Part shown: one piece after another, positions 1 through 9,620 of the stretch
Layout: each line of letters begins with the position of its first letter
Position numbering within the stretch: position 1 is the stretch's first letter
Origin: Stenopsyche tienmushanensis
Lineage: Eukaryota; Arthropoda; Insecta; Trichoptera; Stenopsychidae
DNA length: 64,000 nt
NCBI GenBank assembly: GCA_008973525.1
Contig: WACJ01000191.1
Location: forward strand, 558,001-622,000
Direction: 5' to 3'
Program-made: the position numbers and the translations under genes
Notes under the pieces: generated by a model
What the model was told of the DNA's origin: nothing
Database searches by the model: none
Seen by the model: only the letters and a program-made list of their open reading frames with translations

Positions 1-392
1 AAATACACACTAATTATAAAGCTATATTTTTAAAAAGCACTTCTTTCTATTAACAATTAATTGCCACTTTACTACGAACCAGATTTAAGAACAGAATGAG
101 TGCCTAGAAGTCGAATCTCAATTGTTCGTGTTGTCTTGAGAAGAAGCGTTTGTTTTGATAATTAAGATATTGGCATCATTCTTATCGTAGACCAATTTTG
201 TTATTTCATCTCGACTATTCTGGAGTGGCGTTATTAACCGAGTATCATCACTCCTTTTCAAAATCTATTAATTTAGAAGTAAACTGGCAGGTTTACAAAG
301 TATTCCTGTCCTTTTATTTTCGCAACACATTAATAGGCAAAAATAGCTGAACAACAGAAAGCAGATGCCATGCAAGTTGAACATTAAGATAT
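1..392. other. no gene seen
   Basis: AT-rich sequence without a supported ORF, RNA gene or transposon terminus. Nothing recognisable on either strand. Confidence 0.6.
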
Positions 393-510
393 TCCGAAGA
401 AATTAACGAATATTGTGTGCTATCATCAGTGTTAAGGTTCATTTATTGAGCTTGGTTCATTATCAATAAGCTTGTTACACGCTGCATTTACATTCGAGCA
501 TAGCATGTTT
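393..510 (+). repeat. dispersed repeat E, copy 1
   Basis: The stretch starting GAAGAAATTAACGAATATTG and running through GTGTTAAGGTTCATTT closely matches 33719-33770. A looser match continues around AAGCTT and CGCTGCATTTAC. Both copies have the same orientation and lie 33 kb apart, so this looks like an interspersed repeat rather than chance. No coding potential or terminal structure is visible, and the class of element is unknown. Confidence 0.5.
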
Positions 511-1081
511 GCTCTCTGGTCCGAATGGGTTAAGTGATAGCATTCATCAAAATTTCGATATAAGGAGATATATTATAGAATGTAATAATTATAATCGAAG
601 AATAGTTCATAAATTTGTTTTTCATAACAACACCATAACTTTATAATATAACACCATAACATATCTTAAGCTAAAACACTCAATAATTTCGTAGGATTTT
701 TTATCGTCGTTTTTTAAAGTATTTTGTGGACTGTGTAGTCTTTCTATGAATTCATTTAGTATTGTGTTACAAGCTTGAATAATGAGCTCCAAGTTTTATC
801 AATAAGAGGCGATGATTTGGCCAGATTGCTTGATGTAATGTAATTTTTGCACAAAGAAGCACTTGAAAATTGGAACACAAATTATATTAATAATGACGAT
901 GATATTTTTTACATCTTATTAACCCTCCTCCTTTTTCCTGGCTTGGGACAGGCGATGAAGTTTCATCGGCGGAGTTAAAAATATCATAGTAATGTATTAT
1001 TACTAATCGTCACTTAATTTAAGCTTATGATATGCTTAAATCTAAAAGTGTTTTTAAATTGTCAATAGATCACAAATGTAT
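511..1081. other. no gene seen
   Basis: AT-rich non-coding sequence. No supported gene. The 3' end borders the stop codon of the minus-strand ORF that follows. Confidence 0.6.
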
Positions 1082-1444
1082 TCATTTTCTACGAAGTTGA
1101 AACGGACCCAAAAACTCTTCTTGGGATTCTTCTTGGGACTCTTCTTTCGCTTCCGAATCGGAATTCATGGGCTCCGAAGATGTGGAAGACGTTGAAGGTC
1201 TATTTTCTTCGACGCTAGTGGTCGTGTCTTCGAGGCTCAAAAACATGTCAGCTGGAACTGGAGTCCTTGATTCTTCGGCTGCTAAAAGAGCTGCCTCTAT
1301 TCGTTGCATGTAGGCATTGTTGATAGCCTGTCGCAACAGCCATGATCTCTCTGCTAATTCAAGAGGCGAAAAAGCTTGGTTGAAGTTCGGTCGACGACGT
1401 CGAGGAACCACCCTTCTCCTTGAAATTCTGCCAGAGAGCGCCAT
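1082..1444 (-). CDS. hypothetical 120-aa protein, basic N-terminus and acidic serine-rich tail
   Basis: A single uninterrupted ATG-initiated ORF on the minus strand, clearly richer in GC than its surroundings. The start has G at -3 and G at +4, a good Kozak context. The N-terminus (about residues 8-19) is an arginine cluster, RRRVVPRRRR, that could act as a nuclear localisation or nucleic-acid-binding patch. Residues about 26-58 form a likely amphipathic helix (SPLELAERSWLLRQAINNAY onward). Residues about 70-113 are Ser/Glu/Thr-rich and end in tandem EESQ units encoded by a short DNA repeat. There is no signal peptide or membrane segment. I do not recognise the family. The charge layout and composition argue for a real protein or a recent retrocopy rather than a chance ORF, but no intron, promoter or clear poly(A) signal supports it. 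It could also be a small ORF of an unrecognised mobile element, as transposon relics surround it. Confidence 0.5.
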   Translation of the reverse strand: MALSGRISRRRVVPRRRRPNFNQAFSPLELAERSWLLRQAINNAYMQRIEAALLAAEESRTPVPADMFLSLEDTTTSVEENRPSTSSTSSEPMNSDSEAKEESQEESQEEFLGPFQLRRK

Positions 1445-1561
1445 TTCAACAAAATATGTTCCAATAACTAAATCGAAACTAAATAATTTATGGCTTTAAC
1501 CTTGCTCAGCTTTAGACGAACGTAGCTCTCCGAAGGAATTGTTATGTATTAAATATGATAA

Positions 1562-1762
1562 TGGGGCGATAAATAAATTCCACGAAAAAAAAGAAAGTGA
1601 CCATTAGTATATTGCAATAAGTAGATCCTGAATTATGAATATGGCCATAATATATTGAATATAGTAATTATATACGTGGGCGATAAATGAATTCCACGAA
1701 GAAGATAGATAATAGGTTGTTAATTTAAATATAAAGTGAACATTATTGCTTTGCAATATGTA
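1562..1762. repeat. imperfect direct repeat pair beside the 120-aa ORF
   Basis: GGGCGATAAATAAATTCCAC near 1564 recurs as GGGCGATAAATGAATTCCAC near 1679. Each is followed at a different spacing by AAAGTGA(C/A)CATTA and TTGCAATA. The two copies are about 115 bp apart and lie upstream of the minus-strand ORF. The pair could be a local duplication or the edge of an element. Function is unknown. Confidence 0.5.
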
Positions 1763-1789
1763 ATGGACTTTCATTTTAATGCTTAACAA

Positions 1790-3052
1790 TGGATATGCTA
1801 ATTTTGAAATAATACTTATCTAATGTGATATCTTTATTAATTTTATTTACATCAGAAATTTTTGAATACAGACATCTTTGACCTGGACATTCTATGAATA
1901 GTACTGTTTTAATCCCAGATAAATAAATTGCTTTTTAATCCGAAAAATATTTTTATAGATGTATTTCAAAAAATATTACAAATTATATTTAAATAGGATT
2001 GAGAATTGACTTCGCTGATTCCTTTTCATTGGAAGATTGTTCAATCAACCAGTTACAATACGATGATAATCATTATAAACGAAGACGAACATGATGACGT
2101 AGTTGATAAATCAATAGAAGGATTCAGCGCTATGTTGTCAATTGCGGAAGAAATATTCAATTTAATAAACAACGACCAGAAATAATCATGCTAATAGTTT
2201 GATATGTGCAGATATTTTTATGCGGCAATTAAATACTTCGCGCAAAAGAATCACCAAATCAGAAAAACGTATTGAGGAATATAAATACCAAGTACAAAAA
2301 TCGCGAGTTTTATAAAAATATCTAAATTATATAGAGAGAATTATATTTCATCAAAAGTTTGCTAAGGGATGCAACTCTTTTTGTATGATCATTATAGAAA
2401 ATTGAATTTTGTGGAAGCTCCAGTTTTTCTATTTTTCTCAATTCAGAAGATTAACTCGCAAGTTTAAAAATTTCACAGGAAGAAGTTGAGAGTCTTTAAA
2501 TCATCGCCGAACGATGAATAATGTATTTTAATAAAAATTTACGGTTCGTTATATCACGAAATTGGTTTCTGGAAACCGGGCTGAAATTAGCAGGAATGGC
2601 GTAGCTAAAAAAACCCCGCGGTAGCCGTGGATCCCGTCAAAATGGAAATGGTCCTAAAGTCATAATCGTCGGCTTATACGACAGCGGGACGTTAAAGTTA
2701 AACATATTGCGCCAGACAAATATTTCTAGGACTTATGCAAGATGCATGTGTCTCCAGCTGAGTAGAAACATAAATTTTGGAATTGAATGCTTTAGTGTGG
2801 GAACAGGTGCGGTCCTGCGATAGATTTCATCCCTATATTCGACATTGTGATATTGCCGTATAAATTTATATCGGAGGTCTTTCCTTTCAGGGGTAATTTT
2901 TCAGACTTTGTGATTCAATTTCGTGATTTAAATCTAATTATGAAAGACTTAGAATACTTCATTACTAAACAACTTTCACATCGGGCTTACTATCAACTTG
3001 TGTTCATAGAATGTCCAACTTTTACGAAAGGCCCTCCATCATTCATTGGATT
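1790..3052. other. no intact gene; GC-richer island near 2.56-2.82 kb
   Basis: Mostly AT-rich. A 40-codon ATG ORF at about 2061-2183 is acidic but unrecognised. The stretch at about 2560-2820 is markedly richer in GC than its flanks and looks like a fragment of a mobile element, but no motif identifies it. The region just before 3053 probably contains eroded sequence of the Helitron relic, which I cannot align. Confidence 0.4.
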
Positions 3053-3640
3053 TCAAAGAGCTTTAGTAAATTTAAATAGCCTTTTCAAAGAGTTCTTTTT
3101 ATCATAATTTGCAACTATATTTCGTGGAAATTTGTTGTTAATATCACCTAGTGCCGAATGCGCTGTTCGTCCACCATCTAATAATGTTGCCGCAATACCT
3201 GATGAAGCAAGAGCCAAAGCAATTCTATTTTGAGATCGAATGTGAGCCAATAGTAAACTGATGAGAAACGTTTTTCCAGTACCGCCAGGCACATCAAGGA
3301 AGAACAGACCACCTCTGCCATTTGTAATTGTATCGTAGGTCAATTTTTGTTCCGCAAGCAGAAGTTGATCATTTGCTTGGACAAATGCATCCAAATCATT
3401 AGCATTGTACTGCTGTTCAAGAACAGAACGAATTCTTGTTGAATGAATTCTTTGATGTTGATGGTTAAGCAAATGTCTTCGATTTCGATCAGAGCTTGAT
3501 TAAAAATATTGACCGAAAACTCAATGAAATTGTCATTGCTAACGGTATGTAAAATGTCTTCGCTCAAATCCTTTTATCGCAATCCGATGAACGGCATGGC
3601 AGGCAATTTCAGACGAACAAAACCACATTCATTTTTATAT
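3053..3640 (-). pseudogene. Helitron / PIF1-like helicase relic
   Basis: Minus-strand translation gives, in order: a piece reading DILHTVSNDNFIEFS then FNQALIEIEDICLTIN, matching the segment that precedes the helicase core in Helitron-type proteins; then about 3472-3053 a frame containing GGLFFLDVPGGTGKTFLISL, a Walker A (P-loop) motif with GGTGKT; then ALALASSGIAATLLDGGRTAHSAL, the conserved stretch following Walker A in PIF1/Helitron helicases. The two pieces sit in different frames (shift near 3460-3475), and in-frame stops lie upstream (about 3570). Helicase motifs II to VI are not recognisable downstream, so only a few hundred bases of a much longer gene remain. In an active element this helicase would unwind DNA during rolling-circle transposition. 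Neither the Rep nuclease nor Helitron termini were found nearby. Confidence 0.88.
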
Positions 3641-4389
3641 ATTACAACTATTTTTTAATAGAACGGACGTACGTAACATTAATAAGTATCATTCTTGTTT
3701 CATCTGTGTGTATGTTAAGCTTTCTTAATTGGATCGATGCTGCTGAAAGTTAGACCGAAATGTTTCAGCATGTGAATCTTTCATTGTTTCGTCCTCCACG
3801 TGTTTCATTGTTGATCTTAATGAAGAAATGTTTCTCGTGCAATTCAATTTCTGATGGTCTGTGTATATAGAATTTCGACTTAATTCCACGTATAAAGTTT
3901 CTCTCTGAAAATAAAATGTTCAGAAAGAAGCAAAAAGGAATATTTTTAATACTATATACTGTACATTATTTATATATAATGTGATATTTGGTAAGGCAAT
4001 TGTTGATCTTTGTATCAAATTTATTTTTTTAAGGACCTTGTTGACCTTCATAAGAGATTTTTCCAGGGAAAATAGGTTTTATTTTCCACACACAATTTTA
4101 ATCTCTTTATTTATTATATTGAGCCTCTAAAATAATAATCTAGGAATTAACCTGCTATACATTTAAAAAATTAGTTATTTAACTGGAATACAGTCAAATT
4201 ATTATTGATGACTATAATAAATTAGACAAAATATAATCATTTGCAAAATAGCATTGGTGTTGCAATCATAATTACTCATTATCATTATTCATCAATAACC
4301 TAAAATGCTGATTCAATTGTATATTTTAAATATATTGATATGTTCAAATTTTAATTATTATACAAATTAAATTGTTACATCAGGGCCTA
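3641..4389. other. no gene seen
   Basis: AT-rich, with no supported ORF or repeat boundary. The first bases may still belong to the eroded Helitron. Confidence 0.6.
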
Positions 4390-4675
4390 GGGCTCCAGGG
4401 CATAAAACCTCCGAATTGTGCCCCATCGCAAGCGTACGTTTCAAAATGGGCGTCTTTATCCGTTCACCATCAAATTGTGAAAGATTTCGAGAAGGAAGAA
4501 AAATGTGGTTTTTAACCAAGGACTTTATTATTCGTAGAGAGAAGGACGTCAGTTGCGAGACTACTGGAGAGCCGGCAGGAAGAACACGCTTTTCCGTGGC
4601 CAGGTTTATCAGTCGACTCTTCTTTTCTTCCTTGCATACGCTAATTCCATTTTGACGCATGCGCAAATGGGCAGA
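4390..4675 (-). mobile_element. possible LTR or LTR/leader fragment
   Basis: A sharply bounded GC-richer block. Read on the minus strand it contains GCGCATGCGTCAAAATGG near its start, a CT- and purine-rich middle, AATAAAGTCCTTGG (a possible poly(A) signal of an R region), and then CACAATTTGATGGTGAACGG, loosely like the LTR end plus primer-binding area of insect LTR retrotransposons. No TG...CA boundary, partner LTR or gag/pol is present. A 99-codon ORF crosses it but resembles no protein I know. The call rests on general LTR layout only. Confidence 0.25.
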
Positions 4676-4687
4676 AAGAGGTCACTA

Positions 4688-6300
4688 TTTTTTTTCCTGT
4701 GGGAGGGAAATCTTGCATAAGATACCCTGTGTTTGATCCCAGGGTAGTGTCAGATTCTTACTGACTAAACTCCTCCCTTGTCCTTCTCTGCCTCCCTGGT
4801 ATTATTTTCCACATTGCTTCAGGAGGACAGGTAGTCTGGCCTTGGGTAATTCTAGTTTGAGTATTCTAGTGTTGGAGAGACGCTCTGCACCTCTTTCTTT
4901 CACTGCCTTCTTTGGCGCTCATAATTTCTTCAACGTAATCGCGCTAAAGGTTGCAGTTTGTCTTGCTTACCATCATGCTATGGACTATGTTGTCGACGTT
5001 GAGCTCAGCTACCCCGAGTGCTTGTTCCGATAGTTTTCTCTGGGGTGCCCAAGCCTCACAGCTAGTGATGGTGTGCTCTGCGTCATCGACCACCACTTGG
5101 CAGTGGTGGCACGTTGCGGATGGTTCCTTGCCAATCCGCTTCAGGTATGCACCAAAGCATCCATGCCTAGTAAGCACTTGAGTCAAGCGGTAGGTCGTTT
5201 CGCCGTGTTTCCAGGCCCTCTATCGACAAACGACCGGGATAAGTGGGTTCATCTTCCCTTTCTGGATTGATCCCATCTCCGTTGCCAGGCTTCCCTCAGT
5301 TTCTGGTCACGTTGGCTGCGATTTTTGAGATCTTCAAAGTCCAAGGCCATCTTATTTGCTTGGAAGTCCAGCGGGGGATTTCCAGCGATCACGAGCACCG
5401 CTTCTTCAGATACTGTTCTGTGTGCTGCAGTGACTCGGAGCGCTCCCTGCCGTTGGACCCTTGCCAGTTTCTTTCTGTAGCTCTCATGTCTGAGCGACTT
5501 ATTCCATATTGGGGCTCCGTACAGAAGAATTGAATGTATGATCTCATTTATGGTTTTTCTTTTGCATGGCTTTGGTCTTCCGACATTGGGCATGAGCCGT
5601 CCAAGCTCATTGGCCACCTTCTGCGCAGCTCCTTCAATGCGTTTGCTGAAGGTCAGCTTGTTGTCCAATAGGATCCCGAGATATCTCAGCGATTTGCTGT
5701 ATTCAACCTTGTGACCGTTCAGTACAAGATTTTTGACTCTTGGTCTTCTTCTTCTGCTGCAGATCATTGCCTCCAGCCGTTTGTTTCGTTTTATTTGCCG
5801 CCAGCTTTACGTGATTTTTCCGCATCCACACGTTGATTCAGGCGAGGGCTTCGTTGCCCATTGCTTCCATTTTCCATGGATGCTGGGCTGTCATCAGCAG
5901 TGCGACATCGTCCACGAAGGCGATGAGCTCTGTTCCTTTAGGCATCTTGACCTCGAGTAGGCTATTGCAGAGGAAATTCTACAGGGTAGGTCCCAGAATG
6001 GATCCTTGTGGAACGCCTATCTCCAGCTTCTTCGCCGTGTTGGTTTCGTTGTGGTGGAAACGCCGATCTTTGAAGTAATCGCTGACGAGCTCCACAGCGT
6101 ACTCAGGAACTTGGAAGTATTTCCTGAGCGCGTTAACGATCAACTCCCAGCTGGCTGTATTAAACGCATTTTAGATGTCCAGTGTGACAATCACAACGTC
6201 TCTGCTCCTTTTGACCGTACCTCTCCACATCTTCAGGATTATCTCCACTACTCTTTGTACCGCTCCTAGCGTGGATCGGCCCAGTCTGAACCCGTAATAA
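4688..6300 (-). mobile_element. 5'-truncated R1-like non-LTR retrotransposon
   Basis: The block holds, on the minus strand, the second half of a reverse transcriptase ORF, a C-terminal zinc-knuckle region, a short 3' UTR and a terminal run of eight A (T at 4688-4695 on the plus strand). The 5' end at about 6300 falls inside the reverse transcriptase domain, the usual result of incomplete target-primed reverse transcription. The 3' end lies directly beside the LTR-like block at 4390-4675. Target-site duplications were not resolved. Confidence 0.85.
4944..6298 (-). pseudogene. reverse transcriptase relic of R1-like LINE
   Basis: Translation from about 6298 shows YYGFRLGRSTLGAVQ (RT motif 2 region), VIVTLDI*NAFNTASW (catalytic D box, stop TAA at 6171-6173), GVPQGSILGPTL*NFL (stop TAG at 5979-5981 where the family usually has Trp), then IAFVDDVALLM at 5907-5918 (the FADD/YADD box, with Val for Ala). 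A TGA follows at 5838-5840 and a frame shift near 5790. The frame then runs 5767-5249 through KSLRYLGILLDNKLTF and LLYGAPIW, typical of the thumb region of R1-group elements. 5186-4944 carries the C-terminal CHHC-type motif (CHHCQVVVDDAEHTITSCEAW). Both aspartates of the catalytic box remain, but at least three stops and one frame shift make it dead. The upstream endonuclease and ORF1 are absent. Confidence 0.9.
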
Positions 6301-7598
6301 TTAATATAGCGAATTGCAACTGAGATTATCATCAGTGGTTTTCAAATGAAACTCATAACTTGAATACAAATAATATTCTTTAAGTCTGTTCTTTACATTG
6401 CTCAAACGAAACTTTAAGTTTTTAAACTAACATTGCTTTAAAACTTGAAATGGAGTTTTTCTTATTGATCATCATGAAAAATGATTTTCAATCTTGCAAG
6501 TTTCCCCCTGCACCGATTTATTATAAAATATAGGGTTAAAAGATTATAAGGCGATCGGTTAGGAGTACAATAATCTTTTTTTTAAGAAAAGAAATATTTG
6601 ACAGATTGCGGAGCCGATAAATAAAATTCAAGCGGGATTAAGTTGTAAAGTTATTCGAGTTTCGTATCTTCTTTTTGATTTACCCTCGTATTTCACGACG
6701 GCTCGAAGGATTTACTTTAATGCCGAAAAATAATTAAATCCTAAACGGTCATAAATTGATCCAATATTTCATTCGAAAGGCGACGAAATAAATATCGGAG
6801 TGATTTAGTATTCTTTAGGCCTAGATAGGTATTAATGCCGCTCATTGGTGAGCGCTTTTTTTCTCGGGCGCCGGTGAAATATTTGGAAAAACTCGCGAAA
6901 ATCACTCCAACATTTCGGTATTTGGAATGAAAACGGGGCTTTCGAGATTGATTGAATTTTATGGGGGAAATAATATGATAAGGCCGATGGGGTGAGTTAC
7001 ATAAATCATTTCCAAATATCTCTTATGCGAACGATTGGAAAATAATTTGGAAATTCTACGTATTCAGCCGCGCCTACGATTTTCATTTGCCACCCGGGAA
7101 AAACGGTAACGGCCAATTATTTAAAATGCTCTCGGAATGCTGGGATTTTTCACCCTCCTGATAGTTTCATATCGGATGGTGGTAAATCCGAATAATGACG
7201 ATGCAAATTCCACATCATATTTCAATTAAGCGCGAATTTCAGCAATTAATGTAGCATTTTAAAATAATCTGGATGTAATTGAAGATTCATATAATATCCA
7301 TATTGGGATATGAAACGTTACGAACGATTATTCAAAGGCGATTAAAGTCAAATTCTAGAATTCTGGATGTGCGCTCGGCTATTTTAGCACTTAAACGAGT
7401 TAAGAAACAATTTATAATTGAATCTATTTTAAGATAAGTTTGTAAGGAAGTTTGAGAGGATTTCCGAGAATCCTTTTTGGGATATCAGCTCAAAACAAAA
7501 ACATTTATTATGAAACATTTATGTTTTTAATTATGAAAATTGATGAAACCTAATTATTAACCTATTGATTTTTTATTAAAAAATCAAATTTAGCTTAA
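6301..7598. other. no gene seen
   Basis: Mixed composition without long ORFs. Parts (about 6590-7200) are somewhat less AT-rich and look like ordinary intergenic or intronic insect DNA. No repeat partner was noticed. Confidence 0.55.
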
Positions 7599-7600
7599 TA

Positions 7601-8475
7601 CACTTAAATCTCTTTTTTTGTGCAATTTCGAAGTTATGCGGTTTTTTAAACTTCATAAAGAGTACATATCAAGATATTTTGGATTAAATAGGAAATTAAT
7701 CATCAATACTTTGACTTTTCCGAAATTCGAAATAAAAATATAATTTGCGACTTTGTAAATCATGTTGCATCTGCTATCACTGAATATACGACCACGCCCT
7801 TTATTCTAGTTTAGAATTTTGAAAAAAATCCCAAGTTCAAAGTTCACTTTTGAAAATACATTATTAAAAGGAATTTCCAAAATTCCAACTCTATTTTACA
7901 AACACAAAATCTATTTTTTAACTATAAAAAAAATATTACAAAATAAAGCAAAAAAATGAATTCACTGAATTTATTTAAACAGTCGGCATTTTGTTATATA
8001 TTTTTTGAATTAGGGACTATAGTGACATCTTTACTAATTATGAATTATATTGTTGGAATGAGAAAAACTACACAAAACAATGATGACATTGACACTGGCT
8101 ATACTAATTCTTCCGAAGAAGGGAGCGATTTTGAGTCATATCGAAAATCGCAACGAAAATTATCATACAGCGATAATAGTTTGTAATTAAAATACTTAGT
8201 ATTTCTCTAGTCTAGTCAGACATCCTTAGAAATTTACCAATGATACAAGACGTCTTTTAAATGTTACTAAAAATGTTATTTTTTAATTGCCTTATTGTTT
8301 TCCTATTTTTTTATTAACTTTTTTTATGCGATTTTGGATATATTTTGTATAGCTATTTCAAAGTTATGCGGTTTTTAAAATCCATTGAATGCATCTTCAC
8401 TTTTTCTATGTAAGTCATAGGTTTTTTGTGCGATTTTCTGTGGAACGAATCTACCGCACAAAAAGAGTTTAAGTG
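7601..8475. mobile_element. 875-bp TIR element, Tc1/mariner-pogo-like, probably non-autonomous
   Basis: The ends are inverted repeats: CACTTAAATCTCTTTTTTTG then TGC at the left, and at the right, on the other strand, CACTTAAACTCTTTTTGTGC. Both ends are flanked by TA (7599-7600 and 8476-8477), the target duplication of IS630-Tc1-mariner elements. Internal to both ends is the phrase AAGTTATGCGGTTTTT in the same orientation (near 7632 and 8363), and the right end has extra GCACAAAA motifs on the minus strand, as in subterminal repeats of pogo/Tigger-like elements. Size and lack of a transposase suggest an internally deleted or MITE-like copy. The exact family is inferred. Confidence 0.7.
7956..8186 (+). 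CDS. 76-codon ORF inside the 875-bp TIR element
   Basis: ATG-initiated ORF. A hydrophobic first half (about residues 9-34) is followed by a polar, acidic and then basic tail (NNDDIDTGYTNSSEEGSDF, then RKSQRKLSYSDNS). I recognise no transposase motif. It lies in the middle of the TIR element and might be the eroded end of its former transposase or a chance ORF. Function unknown. Confidence 0.2.
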   Translation: MNSLNLFKQSAFCYIFFELGTIVTSLLIMNYIVGMRKTTQNNDDIDTGYTNSSEEGSDFESYRKSQRKLSYSDNSL

Positions 8476-8477
8476 TA

Positions 8478-8982
8478 TCTGGTATTGTTGCGTTTTTTAA
8501 CCTTCTAACTACCAGTAAATTTAGAGATATTAGAAATTGTGTAAAAGTTGTTAGGCTTATATATTTTTTGTCTAGAGGCGACTTATATTATATATATTAG
8601 CATATGTATGTAATTCACATGCTGTCTTGTGGGATCGTTTACGGACTTTGAGCATATATTATTCAGAATTATCACAAAACATTATGATTTTTTTTGTTAA
8701 CATCATATATAATCATTCAAATTGACTATTTATTTAAGATTGTATCAATTTACTAATACATTTTTTTACAAGGCATTCTGACCATTACATGCCAAAATAG
8801 ATTCAGTTACGTAATAAAGATCATTCAATGGCAGCCCTGATGACTTGTTGAACTTATTTAAATATAAACTAGAAATAATAAGACTCACCAATATGTGTCC
8901 CTAAAATAATATTTTATAAGTATTTAAAAATATGTTTATTTTTGTGAAGAAACATAGCGTCTAACAAGTGAGTCGATGGAAT
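8478..8982. other. no gene seen
   Basis: AT-rich spacer between the TIR element and the piggyBac terminus. No ORF or repeat partner noticed. Confidence 0.6.
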
Positions 8983-8986
8983 TTAA

Positions 8987-9620
8987 CACTTTGACGCACA
9001 CAGCCGTCAAATCCCGTCATACGTCAGCAGATAATTCTTGTTTATTATAACGAAAAAAAGTGGCTCACAAATTCTCAAACTTTTCTAAATAAGATAAATT
9101 AATTTTGGTGAACAATTTGGTTTTTTCAATACATCGATTTTAACTACTAAAATGGTAAAAGTTTTACGAACTTAAGTTAAAATATTGCATTCCACTTCCA
9201 CCATGTTATATTCAATTCATATATGTGTAAAATGATTCCGATGTAGAAGATTCCAAAAATATTGAGATGTTTGAATTGTGAAACGATCAATAATAACAGG
9301 GTGTCAATAATAAGATTACTTGCTGATATCGTTATTTCGAATTTTCCAAATATATATTCTCCATCAGAAGAAATTTCTTTAGATGAATCTCTTCTTCTTC
9401 GTCGAGGGCGATTGTGGTTACAGCAATACACGAAAGGGAATAAAGCTAAGTATGTCATCAAATTTCACGAATTGTGTTCCCCAAATGAATATATCCACAG
9501 TCTAGAGATCTATAAAGGATGGTTATTTGATAACGAACCTAGGAGAACCAAAATCGATGACGGTGTAATAAGATTGATGAATCCATTCATCTACGACGGT
9601 CATAATGTTTTTTGAACAAT
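8987..9620 (+). mobile_element. piggyBac-like element remnant (5' terminus plus transposase core)
   Basis: TTAA at 8983-8986 is followed by CACTTTGACGCACACAGCCG, resembling the start of piggyBac-type termini (C-CTTT-GACGC...), with repeated CCGTC/CGTC motifs behind it. A transposase core fragment follows about 240 bp later. No matching right terminus was found immediately downstream, so the element is deleted both between terminus and core and after the core. A TTAA-bounded element at 11387-11649 has a loosely similar end and could be a relative or a displaced right end. Confidence 0.65.
9229..9615 (+). pseudogene. piggyBac transposase fragment
   Basis: The open frame reads KILRCLNCE, then SIIRLLADIVISNFPNIYSP, then EEISLDESLLLRRGRL, then YVIKFHELC, then VIRLMNPFIYDGHNVF. 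This is the order seen in piggyBac transposases around the first catalytic aspartate (the D of the I-S-x-D-E-S box, here ISLDES). The frame stops at 9613-9615, exactly where these proteins normally continue with a T-D-N-F motif. The N-terminal third and the C-terminal half, including the later catalytic aspartates and the cysteine-rich domain, are missing. The intact enzyme would cut and paste DNA at TTAA sites; this fragment cannot. No ATG suits the start, so it is a relic, not a domesticated gene. Confidence 0.88.

Noticed and set aside
1317..1499. 60-codon plus-strand ORF
   Set aside because: Antisense shadow of the better-supported 120-aa minus-strand ORF.
2847..3107. 86-codon plus-strand ORF
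   Set aside because: Overlaps the antisense of the Helitron helicase relic and has no motif of its own.
4951..6269. Plus-strand ORFs of 60-96 codons across the LINE region
   Set aside because: They are antisense shadows of the minus-strand reverse transcriptase relic, whose motifs explain the region.
9177..9461. 94-codon minus-strand ORF
   Set aside because: Antisense shadow of the piggyBac transposase core.
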